Source: Luteimonas sp. J29 (GTDB lineage: Bacteria; Pseudomonadota; Gammaproteobacteria; Xanthomonadales; Xanthomonadaceae). Taken from it: DNA of 64,000 nt. The DNA lies in NCBI RefSeq assembly GCF_000472505.1, contig NZ_AWZR01000013.1, positions 50,266 through 114,265 of the forward strand. The letters run 5' to 3'. Numbering within the stretch: position 1 is the stretch's first letter; each line of letters starts with the position of its first letter. The notes beneath the pieces were generated by a model. It had not been told where the DNA came from. It searched no databases and was given only the letters and a program-made list of their open reading frames with translations. Positions 44,188 to 52,454 of the stretch are shown here, piece by piece. The position numbers were made by a program, and so were the translations under genes.

Positions 44188-46584
44188 ATGTCCAGCATGT
44201 CCTTCCGCCGCATGCCCGTGCATGCACTCGCGGCGACCGCGTTCGCGCTGTCGTCGCTGGCCGCGCCGGCGATCGCCGGCCGCGCCGACCTTGGTGGCCT
44301 GCAGTCGGCCACGTCCTTCGACCAGTTCATCGTCAGGTACCGGGACGGCGCGCCCGAGCGCACCGATCCGGCGTTGCGCGCGCGCGGGCTCGAGGCCGCC
44401 GCGCGCAGCGTCGCCGCAGGCTCCCGTGCGTTGCGTGCGGCAGATGGCTCGGCCGTGTCGTTGCGGCTGACCCACGAGCGCCGGCTGGCGGTGGGCGCGG
44501 ACGTGGTCCGCGTCGACCGCAAGCTGGGGCGCGCCGATGCCGAGGCCCTGATCCGCCAGCTGGCGGCCGATCCGAACGTGGAGTACGTCGAGGTCGACAA
44601 GCTCAACCGGCCGTTCTTCACGCCCAACGATCCGCGCTACGCCGACCAGTGGCACTACTTCGAAGCGACCGGCGGCCTGAACCTGCCGTCGGCCTGGGAC
44701 AAGTCCACCGGCGCCGGCGTGGTGGTGGCGGTGCTCGACACCGGCATCACCTCGCACAGCGACCTCAACGGCAACCGCCTGCCGGGCTACGACTTCATCT
44801 CCAACGCCACCGTGGCCGGCGACGGCAACGGCCGCGACAGCGATCCCAGCGATCCGGGCGACTTCTACGGTGGCTACGCGTCGAGCTGGCACGGCACCCA
44901 TGTCGCCGGCACCATCGCCGCGCTCACCAACAACGGCGTCGGCGCCGCCGGCGTGGCGTTCAACGCGAAGATCGTGCCGGTGCGCGTGCTCGGGCGCGGC
45001 GGCGGCTACGATTCGGACATCATCGATGCGATCACCTGGGCCTCCGGCGGCATCGTCTCCGGCGTGCCCGCCAACGCCAACCCGGCCGAGGTGATCAACC
45101 TCAGCCTCGGCGGCGAGGGGCCGTGCTCGACCACGTGGCAGAACGCGATCAACGGCGCGGTGGGCCGCGGCACCACGATCGTGGTCGCCGCCGGCAACGA
45201 CAACGCGAACGTGTCGGGATACTCGCCGGGCAACTGCGCCAACGTGGTGTCGGTGGCCGCCAACGACCGCCAGGGCAACCGCGCCTGGTATTCCAACTAC
45301 GGCAACCTGATCGACGTCACCGCGCCGGGCGGCGAGACCTGCGTGCCGAACGCGAGCAACACCGGCTGCAGCTCGACCGCCACGCCCGCGCAGGGCGTGT
45401 GGTCGACGCTCAACAGCGGCAGCACGACCCCCGGCAGCGAGTCCTACGCGTCCTACCAGGGCACCTCGATGGCCGCGCCGCACGTGGCCGGCGTGGTCGC
45501 GCTGATGCAGGCGGCCGCGCCCAGCCCGCTCACGCCGGCACAGGTCGAGACGATCCTCAAGCAGACCGCGCGGCCGCTGCCCGGCAGCTGCAGCGGCGGC
45601 TGCGGCGCGGGCATCGTCGATGCCAATGCCGCGGTGGTCGCGGCGATGGGCGGCTCGGGGCCGGGCAACAACCCGCCCAACGCCGACTTCACCAGCACGG
45701 TCAGCGGGCTCACGGTGCAGTTCACAGACACCTCGACCGACAGCGACGGCAGCATCGTCTCGCGCAGCTGGAACTTCGGCGACGGCACCAGTTCCAGCGC
45801 CGCCAACCCGTCCAAGACCTACGCTTCGGCCGGCAGCTACAACGTGACGCTCACGGTAACCGACGACGACGGCGCCAGCAGCAGCCGCACGCGCGCGGTG
45901 ACGGTCGGCGCCGGCGGCGGCGACGTGCTCCAGAACGGCGTGCCGGTGACGGGTCTGTCCGGTGCATCGGGAAGCACGCGCACCTGGACCATCGAAGTCC
46001 CGGCCGGGGCGAACAACCTGGTCGTGAAGATCGCGGGCGGCAGCGGCGATGCCGACCTGTACGTGCGCCGCGGCTCGCCGCCGACGACCACCAGCTACGA
46101 CTGCAGGCCGTACCTCACCGGCAACAACGAGACCTGCACGTTCGCCTCGCCGCAGTCCGGGACCTGGTACGTGATGCTGCGCGGCTACTCGGCGTTCTCC
46201 GGGGTGACGCTCACCGCGTCCTACCAGGCCGGGAGCGGCGGCACCCAGACCTATACCAACAGTACCGACTATCCGATCAACGACCATGCGACGGTGGAGA
46301 GCCCGATCACCGTGTCCGGGCGCAGCGGCAACGCGCCGTCCAACACCCCGGTGGCGGTGGACATCCGCCACACCTACCGTGCGGACCTGAAGGTCGACCT
46401 TGTGGCCCCGGATGGCAGCGTCTACGTGCTGCACAACCGCACCGGCGGCAGCGCCGACAACATCATCGGCACCTACACCGTGAACCTCTCGAGCGAGCCG
46501 CGCAACGGCACGTGGCGGCTGCGGGTGAACGACAACTGGTCGGGTGACACCGGCTACATCAACAGCTGGAGCATCACGTTCTGA
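44188..46584 (+). CDS. secreted S8 (subtilisin-family) serine protease with PKD, PPC and P domains
   Basis: A 798-aa extracellular protease. Signal peptide 1-30 (cut at AIA-GR); I9-like propeptide about 31-142 (FIVRYRDG, HERRLAVGADVVRVDR, VEYVEVDKLN). In the catalytic domain (145-525) Asp184 is in AVLDTGI, His235 in SWHGTHVAGT and Ser427 in GTSMAAPHVAG; the oxyanion region is AAGND. C-terminal modules follow: PKD (about 530-610, SWNFGDGTSS), bacterial pre-peptidase PPC (about 620-705, GDADLYVRRGS) and proprotein-convertase P domain (about 715-798, HTYRADLKVDLVAPDGSVY). Three accessory modules on one enzyme suggest action on insoluble or cell-surface substrates. The next gene encodes a propeptide-like lipoprotein. 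Confidence 0.96.
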   Translation: MSSMSFRRMPVHALAATAFALSSLAAPAIAGRADLGGLQSATSFDQFIVRYRDGAPERTDPALRARGLEAAARSVAAGSRALRAADGSAVSLRLTHERRLAVGADVVRVDRKLGRADAEALIRQLAADPNVEYVEVDKLNRPFFTPNDPRYADQWHYFEATGGLNLPSAWDKSTGAGVVVAVLDTGITSHSDLNGNRLPGYDFISNATVAGDGNGRDSDPSDPGDFYGGYASSWHGTHVAGTIAALTNNGVGAAGVAFNAKIVPVRVLGRGGGYDSDIIDAITWASGGIVSGVPANANPAEVINLSLGGEGPCSTTWQNAINGAVGRGTTIVVAAGNDNANVSGYSPGNCANVVSVAANDRQGNRAWYSNYGNLIDVTAPGGETCVPNASNTGCSSTATPAQGVWSTLNSGSTTPGSESYASYQGTSMAAPHVAGVVALMQAAAPSPLTPAQVETILKQTARPLPGSCSGGCGAGIVDANAAVVAAMGGSGPGNNPPNADFTSTVSGLTVQFTDTSTDSDGSIVSRSWNFGDGTSSSAANPSKTYASAGSYNVTLTVTDDDGASSSRTRAVTVGAGGGDVLQNGVPVTGLSGASGSTRTWTIEVPAGANNLVVKIAGGSGDADLYVRRGSPPTTTSYDCRPYLTGNNETCTFASPQSGTWYVMLRGYSAFSGVTLTASYQAGSGGTQTYTNSTDYPINDHATVESPITVSGRSGNAPSNTPVAVDIRHTYRADLKVDLVAPDGSVYVLHNRTGGSADNIIGTYTVNLSSEPRNGTWRLRVNDNWSGDTGYINSWSITF

Positions 46585-46599
46585 GTGCGCCTGGCGCCT

Positions 46600-46627
46600 G
46601 CCCGGTCCCGGTTCGCCGGGGCCGGGC
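46600..46627 (+). terminator. 12-bp hairpin with UUCG tetraloop after the protease gene
   Basis: GCCCGGTCCCGG (46600-46611), loop TTCG (46612-46615), CCGGGGCCGGGC (46616-46627). All 12 positions pair on the plus strand, one as U-G. It starts 15 nt after the protease stop and has no T run. It could stabilise the protease mRNA or limit read-through to the lipoprotein gene. Confidence 0.6.
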
Positions 46628-46674
46628 GGCGGTACGGCGCACCCGGGAAGGTGCCACCGGCGGCAGGAGACACC

Positions 46675-47124
46675 ATGGGTCCCTCCGGGCGCGGTTGCGG
46701 TCCGTTCGCGATGGCGGCGATGCTGGCCACGGCCTGCCTGCTGCTGGCAGGCTGTGCCCACGCCCAGGAGGACACGCCGATGCAGGCACCCGCCGCCGAC
46801 GCCATCTTGCCGGGCGAGGGACCGTTCCAGCGGTTCATCGTCCGCTACCGCGCCGACAGCGCCGGGGCCGGCGACCCGGCCGCGGCCGCCAGGCGCCTGC
46901 AGCGCACCGTGGACGAAGCCGGCCTCGCACCGGCGACGTCGGCGTCGTGGCAACGCCGGCTGGCGGTGGGCGGCGACGTGTTCGTCCTCGACCGGCCCCT
47001 CGACCGCGCGGCCGCGCGGCGCCTGGTGGAGGCGTTCCTCGCCGACCCGGAGGTCGAATCGATCGAGGTCGACCGCATGCTCGGGTTCGACCCGCCGGGC
47101 AGGCGGCCGATGCGCGAGCGCTGA
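46675..47124 (+). CDS. lipoprotein resembling a free-standing S8 protease propeptide (I9-like)
   Basis: A 149-aa protein with a lipoprotein signal (lipobox LLAGC, acylated Cys27). Residues about 56-138 match the propeptide of the neighbouring protease block by block: FQRFIVRYR versus FDQFIVRYR; QRRLAVGGDVFVLDR versus ERRLAVGADVVRVDR; then ADPEVESIEVD versus ADPNVEYVEVD. Subtilase propeptides fold the enzyme and inhibit it, so a membrane-tethered copy could protect the cell or assist folding in trans. ATG at 46675 has AGGAGA 5-10 nt upstream. It lies 90 bp downstream of the protease gene on the same strand. The function is inferred from this likeness and context. Confidence 0.8.
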   Translation: MGPSGRGCGPFAMAAMLATACLLLAGCAHAQEDTPMQAPAADAILPGEGPFQRFIVRYRADSAGAGDPAAAARRLQRTVDEAGLAPATSASWQRRLAVGGDVFVLDRPLDRAAARRLVEAFLADPEVESIEVDRMLGFDPPGRRPMRER

Positions 47125-47134
47125 GGGCGCGCGC

Positions 47135-47623
47135 CTAGTCGATCGCCTCGAAGCGGTTCGCCTCGACGTTCTTGCGCACCCGCGCCGGGTCCCAGATGCG
47201 GCCGTTCATGGCGATGTAGGTGCCCGGGGGCAGCACCTGGACTGCGCCGACGGCGGTACCGATGTTGAACTCCGCGTCCGAACCGCGGAACCGGGCGGGG
47301 CTCAGTGCGCCGGTGAGCACGATGGTGCGGTCGGTGAGCGTGGACAGCACCCGCGCCGTCTCGACCATGGTGTCGGTGCCGTGGGTGACCAGCACGTGGC
47401 GCGTGGGCTGTGCGGCGATGGCGGCGCGCACGAGTTCGCGGTCCCGGTCGTCAAGGTGCAGCGAATCCTTGCGCAGGATCGGGATGACCCGGAAGCGGAA
47501 CGCGACGTCCAGTTCCGACAGCAGCCGCCCGATCTGCGGGTCGCCGACCTGGAAGTCGGATTTGTCGTCGAAATAGGTCTTGTCGATGGTCCCGCCGGTG
47601 GTGACGATCAGAAGCTCTTCCAT
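47135..47623 (-). CDS. short asparaginase-domain protein
   Basis: A 162-aa protein equal to the N-terminal domain of L-asparaginases. LLIVTTGGTIDKTYFDD carries the first catalytic Thr, HVLVTHGTDTMVETARVL the second Thr-Asp pair, and IVLTGALSPARF the Lys-less third region. Classical enzymes are about 330 aa with a second domain, absent here; this single-domain version is known in gammaproteobacteria. Whether it hydrolyses asparagine is uncertain. It is convergent with the lipoprotein gene (10 bp apart) and 29 bp downstream of the DUF2069 gene. Confidence 0.85.
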   Translation of the reverse strand: MEELLIVTTGGTIDKTYFDDKSDFQVGDPQIGRLLSELDVAFRFRVIPILRKDSLHLDDRDRELVRAAIAAQPTRHVLVTHGTDTMVETARVLSTLTDRTIVLTGALSPARFRGSDAEFNIGTAVGAVQVLPPGTYIAMNGRIWDPARVRKNVEANRFEAID

Positions 47624-47652
47624 CTTGGGTTGACTCCGGATATTGAATGCGC

Positions 47653-47991
47653 TCAGCGCCCGCGGGCGAAGCGCGCGCGCACGCCGGGCCAGGTGGCGGC
47701 GAACACGAGCGCGACCGACAGCGCCGTGGCGGCGAGGGCGAAGCCGCGCTCGCCCGGTTCGGACCATGCGGTCATCACCCCGTGGCAGAACAGCAGCAGC
47801 CCCAGCACGGCGGCCCAGAACGGCGCCCTGGCACCGCCGGCGGTGACGGCCGCGAGCATCAGCGCGATCGGCAGCACGAACACCAGCAGGGCGGCGAGGA
47901 AATGGTCGTCGCCGGCGAACCACGCCAGGTACAGCACCGCCAGCGCAGCCAGCAGCGCGCACGGCACGGTGCGGTGCGAACGCGCCGGCAT
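47653..47991 (-). CDS. DUF2069 membrane protein
   Basis: A 112-aa protein with four hydrophobic segments (ALLAALAVLYLAWFAG, FLAALLVFVLPIALMLAAV, APFWAAVLGLLLFCHGVMTA, ALAATALSVALVFAATW), the profile of DUF2069. The FCHGVMTAWSEPGERG stretch is a typical conserved block. Function unknown. Its ATG shares one base with the stop of the WrbA-like gene, and the DUF2069/WrbA pairing is common in gammaproteobacteria. Confidence 0.83.
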   Translation of the reverse strand: MPARSHRTVPCALLAALAVLYLAWFAGDDHFLAALLVFVLPIALMLAAVTAGGARAPFWAAVLGLLLFCHGVMTAWSEPGERGFALAATALSVALVFAATWPGVRARFARGR

Positions 47992-48581
47992 CAGCCCAGC
48001 CTCGCGGCCAGGGTGGCGATGCGCCGGCCCAGCGCACGAGCCAGCACGGCCTCGTCCTCGCTTGGCTCGGGATCGTCGCCGGTGCCGGCGACGTGGCTGG
48101 CGCCGTACGGCGTGCCGCCGCTGCGGGTGGTGGCCAGCCGCGGCTCGGTGAACGGGATGCCGGCGATCACGCAGCCGTGGTGCAGCAGCGGCAGCATCAT
48201 GCTCAGCAGGGTCGATTCCTGGCCGCCGTGCATGCTGGTGGTCGAGGTGAACACGCCGGCGGGCTTGCCGACCAGGGTGCCGCTGGCCCATTCGGCGCCG
48301 AGTCCGTCGACGAAGTGCTTGAGCGGCGCGGCCATGTTGCCGAAGCGGGTCGGGCTGCCCAGGACGAGGCCGGCGCATTCGTCCAGGTCCGCGCGCTCCA
48401 CGTAGGGCGCGCCCGACTCCGGTACCGGCGGCTCGGCGACCCGGGTGACCGGCGCCACCGGCGGCACGGTGCGCAGGCGCGCCGCCATGCCCGGCACCTC
48501 GCCGACCCCGCGTGCGACCTGGCGCGCGAGCCGCGCCACCGAACCGTTGCGGCTGTAATACAGGACCAGGATGTCGGGCAT
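47991..48581 (-). CDS. wrbA: NAD(P)H:quinone oxidoreductase, WrbA family flavodoxin
   Basis: A 196-aa flavodoxin-fold quinone reductase. ILVLYYSRNGSVARLARQVA binds FMN phosphate; LVLGSPTRFGNMAAPLKHFV and GVFTSTTSMHGGQESTLLSM are WrbA signatures, and GGTPYGASHVAG the C-terminal one. It carries out two-electron reduction of quinones, avoiding semiquinone and superoxide. It overlaps DUF2069 by 1 nt and is divergent from yihY across 81 bp. Confidence 0.9.
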   Translation of the reverse strand: MPDILVLYYSRNGSVARLARQVARGVGEVPGMAARLRTVPPVAPVTRVAEPPVPESGAPYVERADLDECAGLVLGSPTRFGNMAAPLKHFVDGLGAEWASGTLVGKPAGVFTSTTSMHGGQESTLLSMMLPLLHHGCVIAGIPFTEPRLATTRSGGTPYGASHVAGTGDDPEPSEDEAVLARALGRRIATLAARLG

Positions 48582-48662
48582 GCTGCCTCCGTCGGCCGGG
48601 GCGCCATTCTGACAGGCTTTGTGGCGCGGCTCACCGCGCCGGGCATTTGCTACGCTGCCCGG

Positions 48663-49937
48663 ATGCAGCCGCTGGCGACGCTGAACCTGTGGATGGAGCG
48701 GATCCGCGACCGGGAGCGGGCCGGCACCTTCGCCCGCTTCCTCGCCCGCCGCTTCCTCGACGACCGCCTGTTCCAGGCCGCCGCGGCGCTGGCCTACACC
48801 ACGATCTTCGCCCTGGTGCCGTTGGCGATCGTGGTGCTGGGCGTGTTGTCGGCGTTCCCGGTGTTCGGCGAATGGCGCGACCAGCTCACCGAGTACATCT
48901 TCTCCAACTTCGTCCCCAGCGCAGCCGCCACGGTGAAGGAAACCCTGCTGCGCCTGGTGGGCGACGCGACCACGATCACCGTGGCCGGCGCGATCGGCCT
49001 GATCGCCTCGCTGCTGATCACCCTGAACAGCATCGAAGGCACGTTCAACCAGATCTGGCGCGTGCCGGCCTCGCGCCCGCGGCTGGGGCGGTTCCTGGTG
49101 TACTGGACCGTGCTCACCCTCGGCGCGATGCTGGCCGCCGCCTCGCTGGCGCTGTCGGCGTGGCTGTTCGCGCTGCCGGTCTTCTCCACGAGCGAGGGCA
49201 GGGCGCTGTCGGGGTTCGCGTTGCGGGCGGCGCCGGTGCTGATCGAACTGCTGCTGATCACCGCGCTGTACCGCGTGGTGCCGCACCGCACGGTGGCGCT
49301 GCGCCACGCCTTGGCCGGTGCGGTGATCGCCACGGTGCTGCTCGAGATCGTGAAGTGGGGCCTGGGCGTGTACCTGGGCACCTTCACGACCTACCAGCGC
49401 ATCTACGGCGCACTGGCCGCGCTGCCCATCCTGATGATCTGGATCTACCTGGGCTGGGTGTCGGTGCTGCTGGGTGCCTCGTTCGCCTCCGCGGTGTCGG
49501 CGTTCCGCTACCAGCCGGCGGCGATGCGGCTGCCCGAGGGCTACGAGCTGTACGGGCTGCTGCGCCTGCTCGGGCGCTTCGTGCAGTCGCGGCGACAAGG
49601 GCGCGGGCTGCACACCGAGGAGATCCTCGACATCGAGCCGATGCTCACCGATTCGCAGCTCAAGTGCTTCCTCGCCCAGCTGGCCGGAATCGACCTGCTC
49701 AAGCGCGCCGAGGACGGCCAGTGGCTGCTCGCGCGCGACCTCGATACGCTCACGCTCGCCGACCTGTACGAGGCGTGCAGGTTGCGGATCCCGGTCTCGG
49801 AGGCATGGCTGCCGTGCCGGGACGATCCGCTCGGCGCCGATGCCGTGGCTGCGCTCGACGAACTCCGCCTGCCGCTGCGCGACCTGCTCCGGCGCAACGT
49901 GTCCAACCTCTACCCCCGCTCAGGTGAACCCGCATGA
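48663..49937 (+). CDS. YihY/BrkB-family inner-membrane protein
   Basis: A 424-aa protein with six transmembrane helices (about residues 35-280), including LAYTTIFALVPLAIVVLGVL and YGALAALPILMIWIYLGWVS, and a C-terminal cytosolic domain of about 130 residues. The latter resembles the winged-helix tail of gammaproteobacterial YihY (GYELYGLLRLLGRFVQSRRQ, LTDSQLKCFLAQLAGIDLLK). Once called RNase BN by mistake; function unknown. TGCTACGCT (extended -10) ends 6 nt before the ATG, implying a leaderless mRNA. Its stop overlaps the next start as ATGA. Confidence 0.92.
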   Translation: MQPLATLNLWMERIRDRERAGTFARFLARRFLDDRLFQAAAALAYTTIFALVPLAIVVLGVLSAFPVFGEWRDQLTEYIFSNFVPSAAATVKETLLRLVGDATTITVAGAIGLIASLLITLNSIEGTFNQIWRVPASRPRLGRFLVYWTVLTLGAMLAAASLALSAWLFALPVFSTSEGRALSGFALRAAPVLIELLLITALYRVVPHRTVALRHALAGAVIATVLLEIVKWGLGVYLGTFTTYQRIYGALAALPILMIWIYLGWVSVLLGASFASAVSAFRYQPAAMRLPEGYELYGLLRLLGRFVQSRRQGRGLHTEEILDIEPMLTDSQLKCFLAQLAGIDLLKRAEDGQWLLARDLDTLTLADLYEACRLRIPVSEAWLPCRDDPLGADAVAALDELRLPLRDLLRRNVSNLYPRSGEPA

Positions 49938-50554
49938 ACCCCAGGATCCCCGCAGTCCTTCTCGTCCTCCTGCTGCTGGCCGGGTGCCGGCAGGCGACCG
50001 CGCCGGCGGACGAGCCGGCCGCCGATGGCGATGCGGGCGCGCCCGCGGTGGCCGTCCCCGCCGACGAGGCCGGGGCGCCGGACGCGGAGGAGCCGGTGCG
50101 CCCGGATACCCCGGCCCTGCAGGTGACGACCGTCGATGGCGGCGAATACGACCTCGCCCAGCATCGCGGCCAGTGGGTGGTGGTGAACTTCTGGGCGACC
50201 TGGTGCTCGCCGTGCCTGAAGGAGATGCCCGAGCTTTCCGCCCTGCACACGATGCGCGAGCACATCAGCGTGGTCGGCCTGGCCTACGAGGAGATCGACG
50301 TGCCGGCGATGCGGTCGTTCCTCGCCGAGCGTCCGGTGGCCTACCCGATCGCGATCATCGACGTCTACGACCCGCCGGCCGACTTCGACACCCCGCGCGG
50401 GCTGCCGATGACCTACCTGATCGCCCCCGACGGGAAGGTGGCGCGGCAGTTCCTCGGCCCGGTCACGGCGAAGGACATCGAGACCGCGATCGCCGGCAGT
50501 GGCGGTCCCTCGCTCGAATCGCTGTCGAGCCTGCCGGGGCCGGGGGAGGCGTGA
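49934..50554 (+). CDS. TlpA-like thiol:disulfide interchange lipoprotein
   Basis: A 206-aa protein with a lipoprotein signal (LLLAGC, acylated Cys about residue 18), an Ala/Pro/acidic spacer (about 20-60) and a thioredoxin domain with WVVVNFWATWCSPCLKEMPE, active site WCSPC. The cis-Pro segment is RGLPMTYLIAPDGK. It would act as a membrane-anchored periplasmic reductase. The gene overlaps yihY by 4 nt and the acylphosphatase gene by 1 nt, so the three are translationally linked. Confidence 0.92.
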   Translation: MNPRIPAVLLVLLLLAGCRQATAPADEPAADGDAGAPAVAVPADEAGAPDAEEPVRPDTPALQVTTVDGGEYDLAQHRGQWVVVNFWATWCSPCLKEMPELSALHTMREHISVVGLAYEEIDVPAMRSFLAERPVAYPIAIIDVYDPPADFDTPRGLPMTYLIAPDGKVARQFLGPVTAKDIETAIAGSGGPSLESLSSLPGPGEA

Positions 50555-50832
50555 TGAAGGCGGCGCTGTTCCGGGTCGACGGCCGGGTGCAGGGGGTCGG
50601 TTTCCGCGCCGCCACCCGGGCGCAGGCGCTGGCGCTGGGGCTGCGCGGCCATGTGCGCAATCTCGTCGACGGCGGGGTGGAGGTGCTGGCGGTCGGCGGT
50701 GATGCCGCGATCGAGGCGCTGGCGCAGTGGCTGGAGGACGGCCCGCCGGCGGCGCGCGTGCAGCACCTGGCGCGCACCGACCTGCCGCAGGCGCCGGACG
50801 TGCCCCAGGGTTTCGTGATCGCCGGCGACTAG
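50554..50832 (+). CDS. acyP: acylphosphatase
   Basis: A 92-aa protein that hydrolyses acylphosphates. The signature VDGRVQGVGFRAATRAQA holds the catalytic Arg of the phosphate cradle, and GHVRNLVDGGVEVLAVG holds the catalytic Asn. Length and beta-alpha-beta order are normal. The ATG shares one base with the stop of the TlpA-like gene. Confidence 0.96.
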   Translation: MKAALFRVDGRVQGVGFRAATRAQALALGLRGHVRNLVDGGVEVLAVGGDAAIEALAQWLEDGPPAARVQHLARTDLPQAPDVPQGFVIAGD

Positions 50833-50860
50833 CGCCGGCGACGCGGACGCGCACCCGGCG

Positions 50861-51334
50861 TCAGGGCGTCGTGGCCGACGGGTCGGCTCCGCCCTCGTAC
50901 AGCCGGCGCGCGCGCTCGGCGTGGTCGTGTTCCAGCGGCGGCGGCCGGACCTCGGCCGCGACCACCTGGTCCTGCCAGCCCGGCAGCCTGCGCACGCCCT
51001 TGGCCACTGCGCCCAGGCCCCGGTTGACCGCCATCTGCACGTAGCCGCCGCGCATGCCGACCTCCTCCAGGCTCGGCGACTCGTCCCAGCGCCGCGAGAA
51101 CACGGTGCCCCCGACCTCGACCGGATTCCGGAACGCGAACGGGTCGGCCGGCGGACGCGGCGCGACGACGCGAACCGGCGCCAGTTCGACCTCGCCCCCG
51201 GACCCGTCGGACCGGTCGCGTGCGTCTGCCGGAGGTTGGCGGGCGCCGGCGGCCGACGGGGCGATGCAGCCGGAGGACACGGCCACGGCGGCCAGCATTG
51301 CCGCCGCCCGGCGCCGGCCTCGCGTCAAGGGCAT
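50861..51334 (-). CDS. hypothetical lipoprotein
   Basis: A 157-aa protein. After a basic start ([20 protein letters not shown]) comes SSGC, a weak lipobox, then a Pro/Ala/Arg-rich region and a C-terminal segment with [20 protein letters not shown] and [13 protein letters not shown] positions. [20 protein letters not shown] follows. No family recognised. A longer frame to 51394 adds a polar N terminus without signal character, so the ATG at 51334 is preferred. It is convergent with acylphosphatase (28 bp). The 103 bp to moaB holds nothing I can name. Confidence 0.6.
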   Translation of the reverse strand: MPLTRGRRRAAAMLAAVAVSSGCIAPSAAGARQPPADARDRSDGSGGEVELAPVRVVAPRPPADPFAFRNPVEVGGTVFSRRWDESPSLEEVGMRGGYVQMAVNRGLGAVAKGVRRLPGWQDQVVAAEVRPPPLEHDHAERARRLYEGGADPSATTP

Positions 51335-51437
51335 CCGCGACGGCGTGGAGATCGGATCATCCCGGCGTGCCCTCGTGTCATCGGTCGCGCGCATGGTGCC
51401 GGGCGGGGCGTGCGGGGTGGACGCCGCGACAACGGGG

Positions 51438-51962
51438 TCAACGGGATTCGTTCAGGCGCGGGCGCAGGGTAGCCAGGTTGCAGGGGCGCGTGCGCGCGTC
51501 GAGCTGGGCGCGGATGATCCGTTCCCACGCGGTGCGGCAGGCCGAGGTCGAGCCGGGCAGCGCGAACAGGAAGGTGCCGTTGGCCAGGCCGGCGAATGCG
51601 CGCGACTGCAATGCGGACGTGCCGATCTCCTCGAACGACAGCGCGCGGAACAACTCTCCGAATCCCGGCATGACCTTGTCCAGCAGCGGCAGCAGCGCCT
51701 CGGGGGTGGAGTCGCGCCCGGTGAAGCCGGTGCCGCCGGTGACCAGGATGCCGTCGACCGCCGGGTCGGCGATCCACTTCGACACCAGCGCGCGCATCGC
51801 GTAGCGGTCGTCCGGCAGCAGCGCGCGCTCGGCCAGGCGGTGGCCGTCGGCCTGCAGCGCGGAGCACAGGTAGTCGCCCGAGCCGTCCTCGGCCAGGGTG
51901 CGCGAGTCCGAGACGGTCAGCACGCAGAGGGTGAGCGGGATCGGGGCGTCGGCGGCGGTCAT
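51438..51962 (-). CDS. moaB: molybdenum cofactor biosynthesis protein MoaB
   Basis: A 174-aa MoaB/MogA-type protein that adenylylates molybdopterin. Motifs are [40 protein letters not shown], and [20 protein letters not shown], the last two forming the MPT-binding loops. No other moa gene is in the window. Its ATG lies 37 bp downstream of the GNAT gene on the same strand, so it could share the hemA-prfA-GNAT transcript. Confidence 0.93.
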   Translation of the reverse strand: MTAADAPIPLTLCVLTVSDSRTLAEDGSGDYLCSALQADGHRLAERALLPDDRYAMRALVSKWIADPAVDGILVTGGTGFTGRDSTPEALLPLLDKVMPGFGELFRALSFEEIGTSALQSRAFAGLANGTFLFALPGSTSACRTAWERIIRAQLDARTRPCNLATLRPRLNESR

Positions 51963-51999
51963 GGCCGGAGCGTACCGCAGTCGCGCGGCCGGCGTGGCG

Positions 52000-52452
52000 T
52001 CATGCCTGGCGCAGGGCCAGCGAATACCACTGGGTCGCGTCCTCGCGCCAGCCGGCGGCGCGGTAGGTGGCGCGCGCGGCCTCGTTGTCGCGCGCGGTCT
52101 CGAGCTGGATCCAGGCGGCGCCGTCCTCGCGGGCGAAGTCCGCGGCCGCGTCGAGCAGTCGCCGGGCCACGCCCCGGCGGCGCATCTGCGGCAGCACGAA
52201 CAGGTCGTTGAGGATCCAGATCCGCGCCAGCCGCACCGATGAAAACATCGGATACAGCTGGGCGAAGCCGGCCGCCTTGCCGTCCAGGCGCGCCAGCAGC
52301 GCCCGCGACTCGCCGAAGCGCAGGCGCTGGCGCAGCCAGTCGCGGGAGGCCGCAGGGTCGGAGGGCTGGCCGTAGAACTGGCGGTAGGCGTCGAACAGCG
52401 CCGCGAGCGCGTCGAGGTCTGCCGGCTGGACGTGGTCGATGGTGACGGCCAT
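52000..52452 (-). CDS. GNAT-family N-acetyltransferase
   Basis: A 150-aa GNAT protein. The acetyl-CoA pyrophosphate loop is LFVLPQMRRRGVARRLLDAA (R/Q-x-x-G-x-G/A pattern), with IQLETARDNEAARATYRAAG as the C-terminal motif. The acceptor is unknown. It begins 2 nt after the prfA stop on the same strand, a tight spacing that suggests cotranscription with hemA-prfA. Confidence 0.88.
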   Translation of the reverse strand: MAVTIDHVQPADLDALAALFDAYRQFYGQPSDPAASRDWLRQRLRFGESRALLARLDGKAAGFAQLYPMFSSVRLARIWILNDLFVLPQMRRRGVARRLLDAAADFAREDGAAWIQLETARDNEAARATYRAAGWREDATQWYSLALRQA

Positions 52453-52454
52453 GG

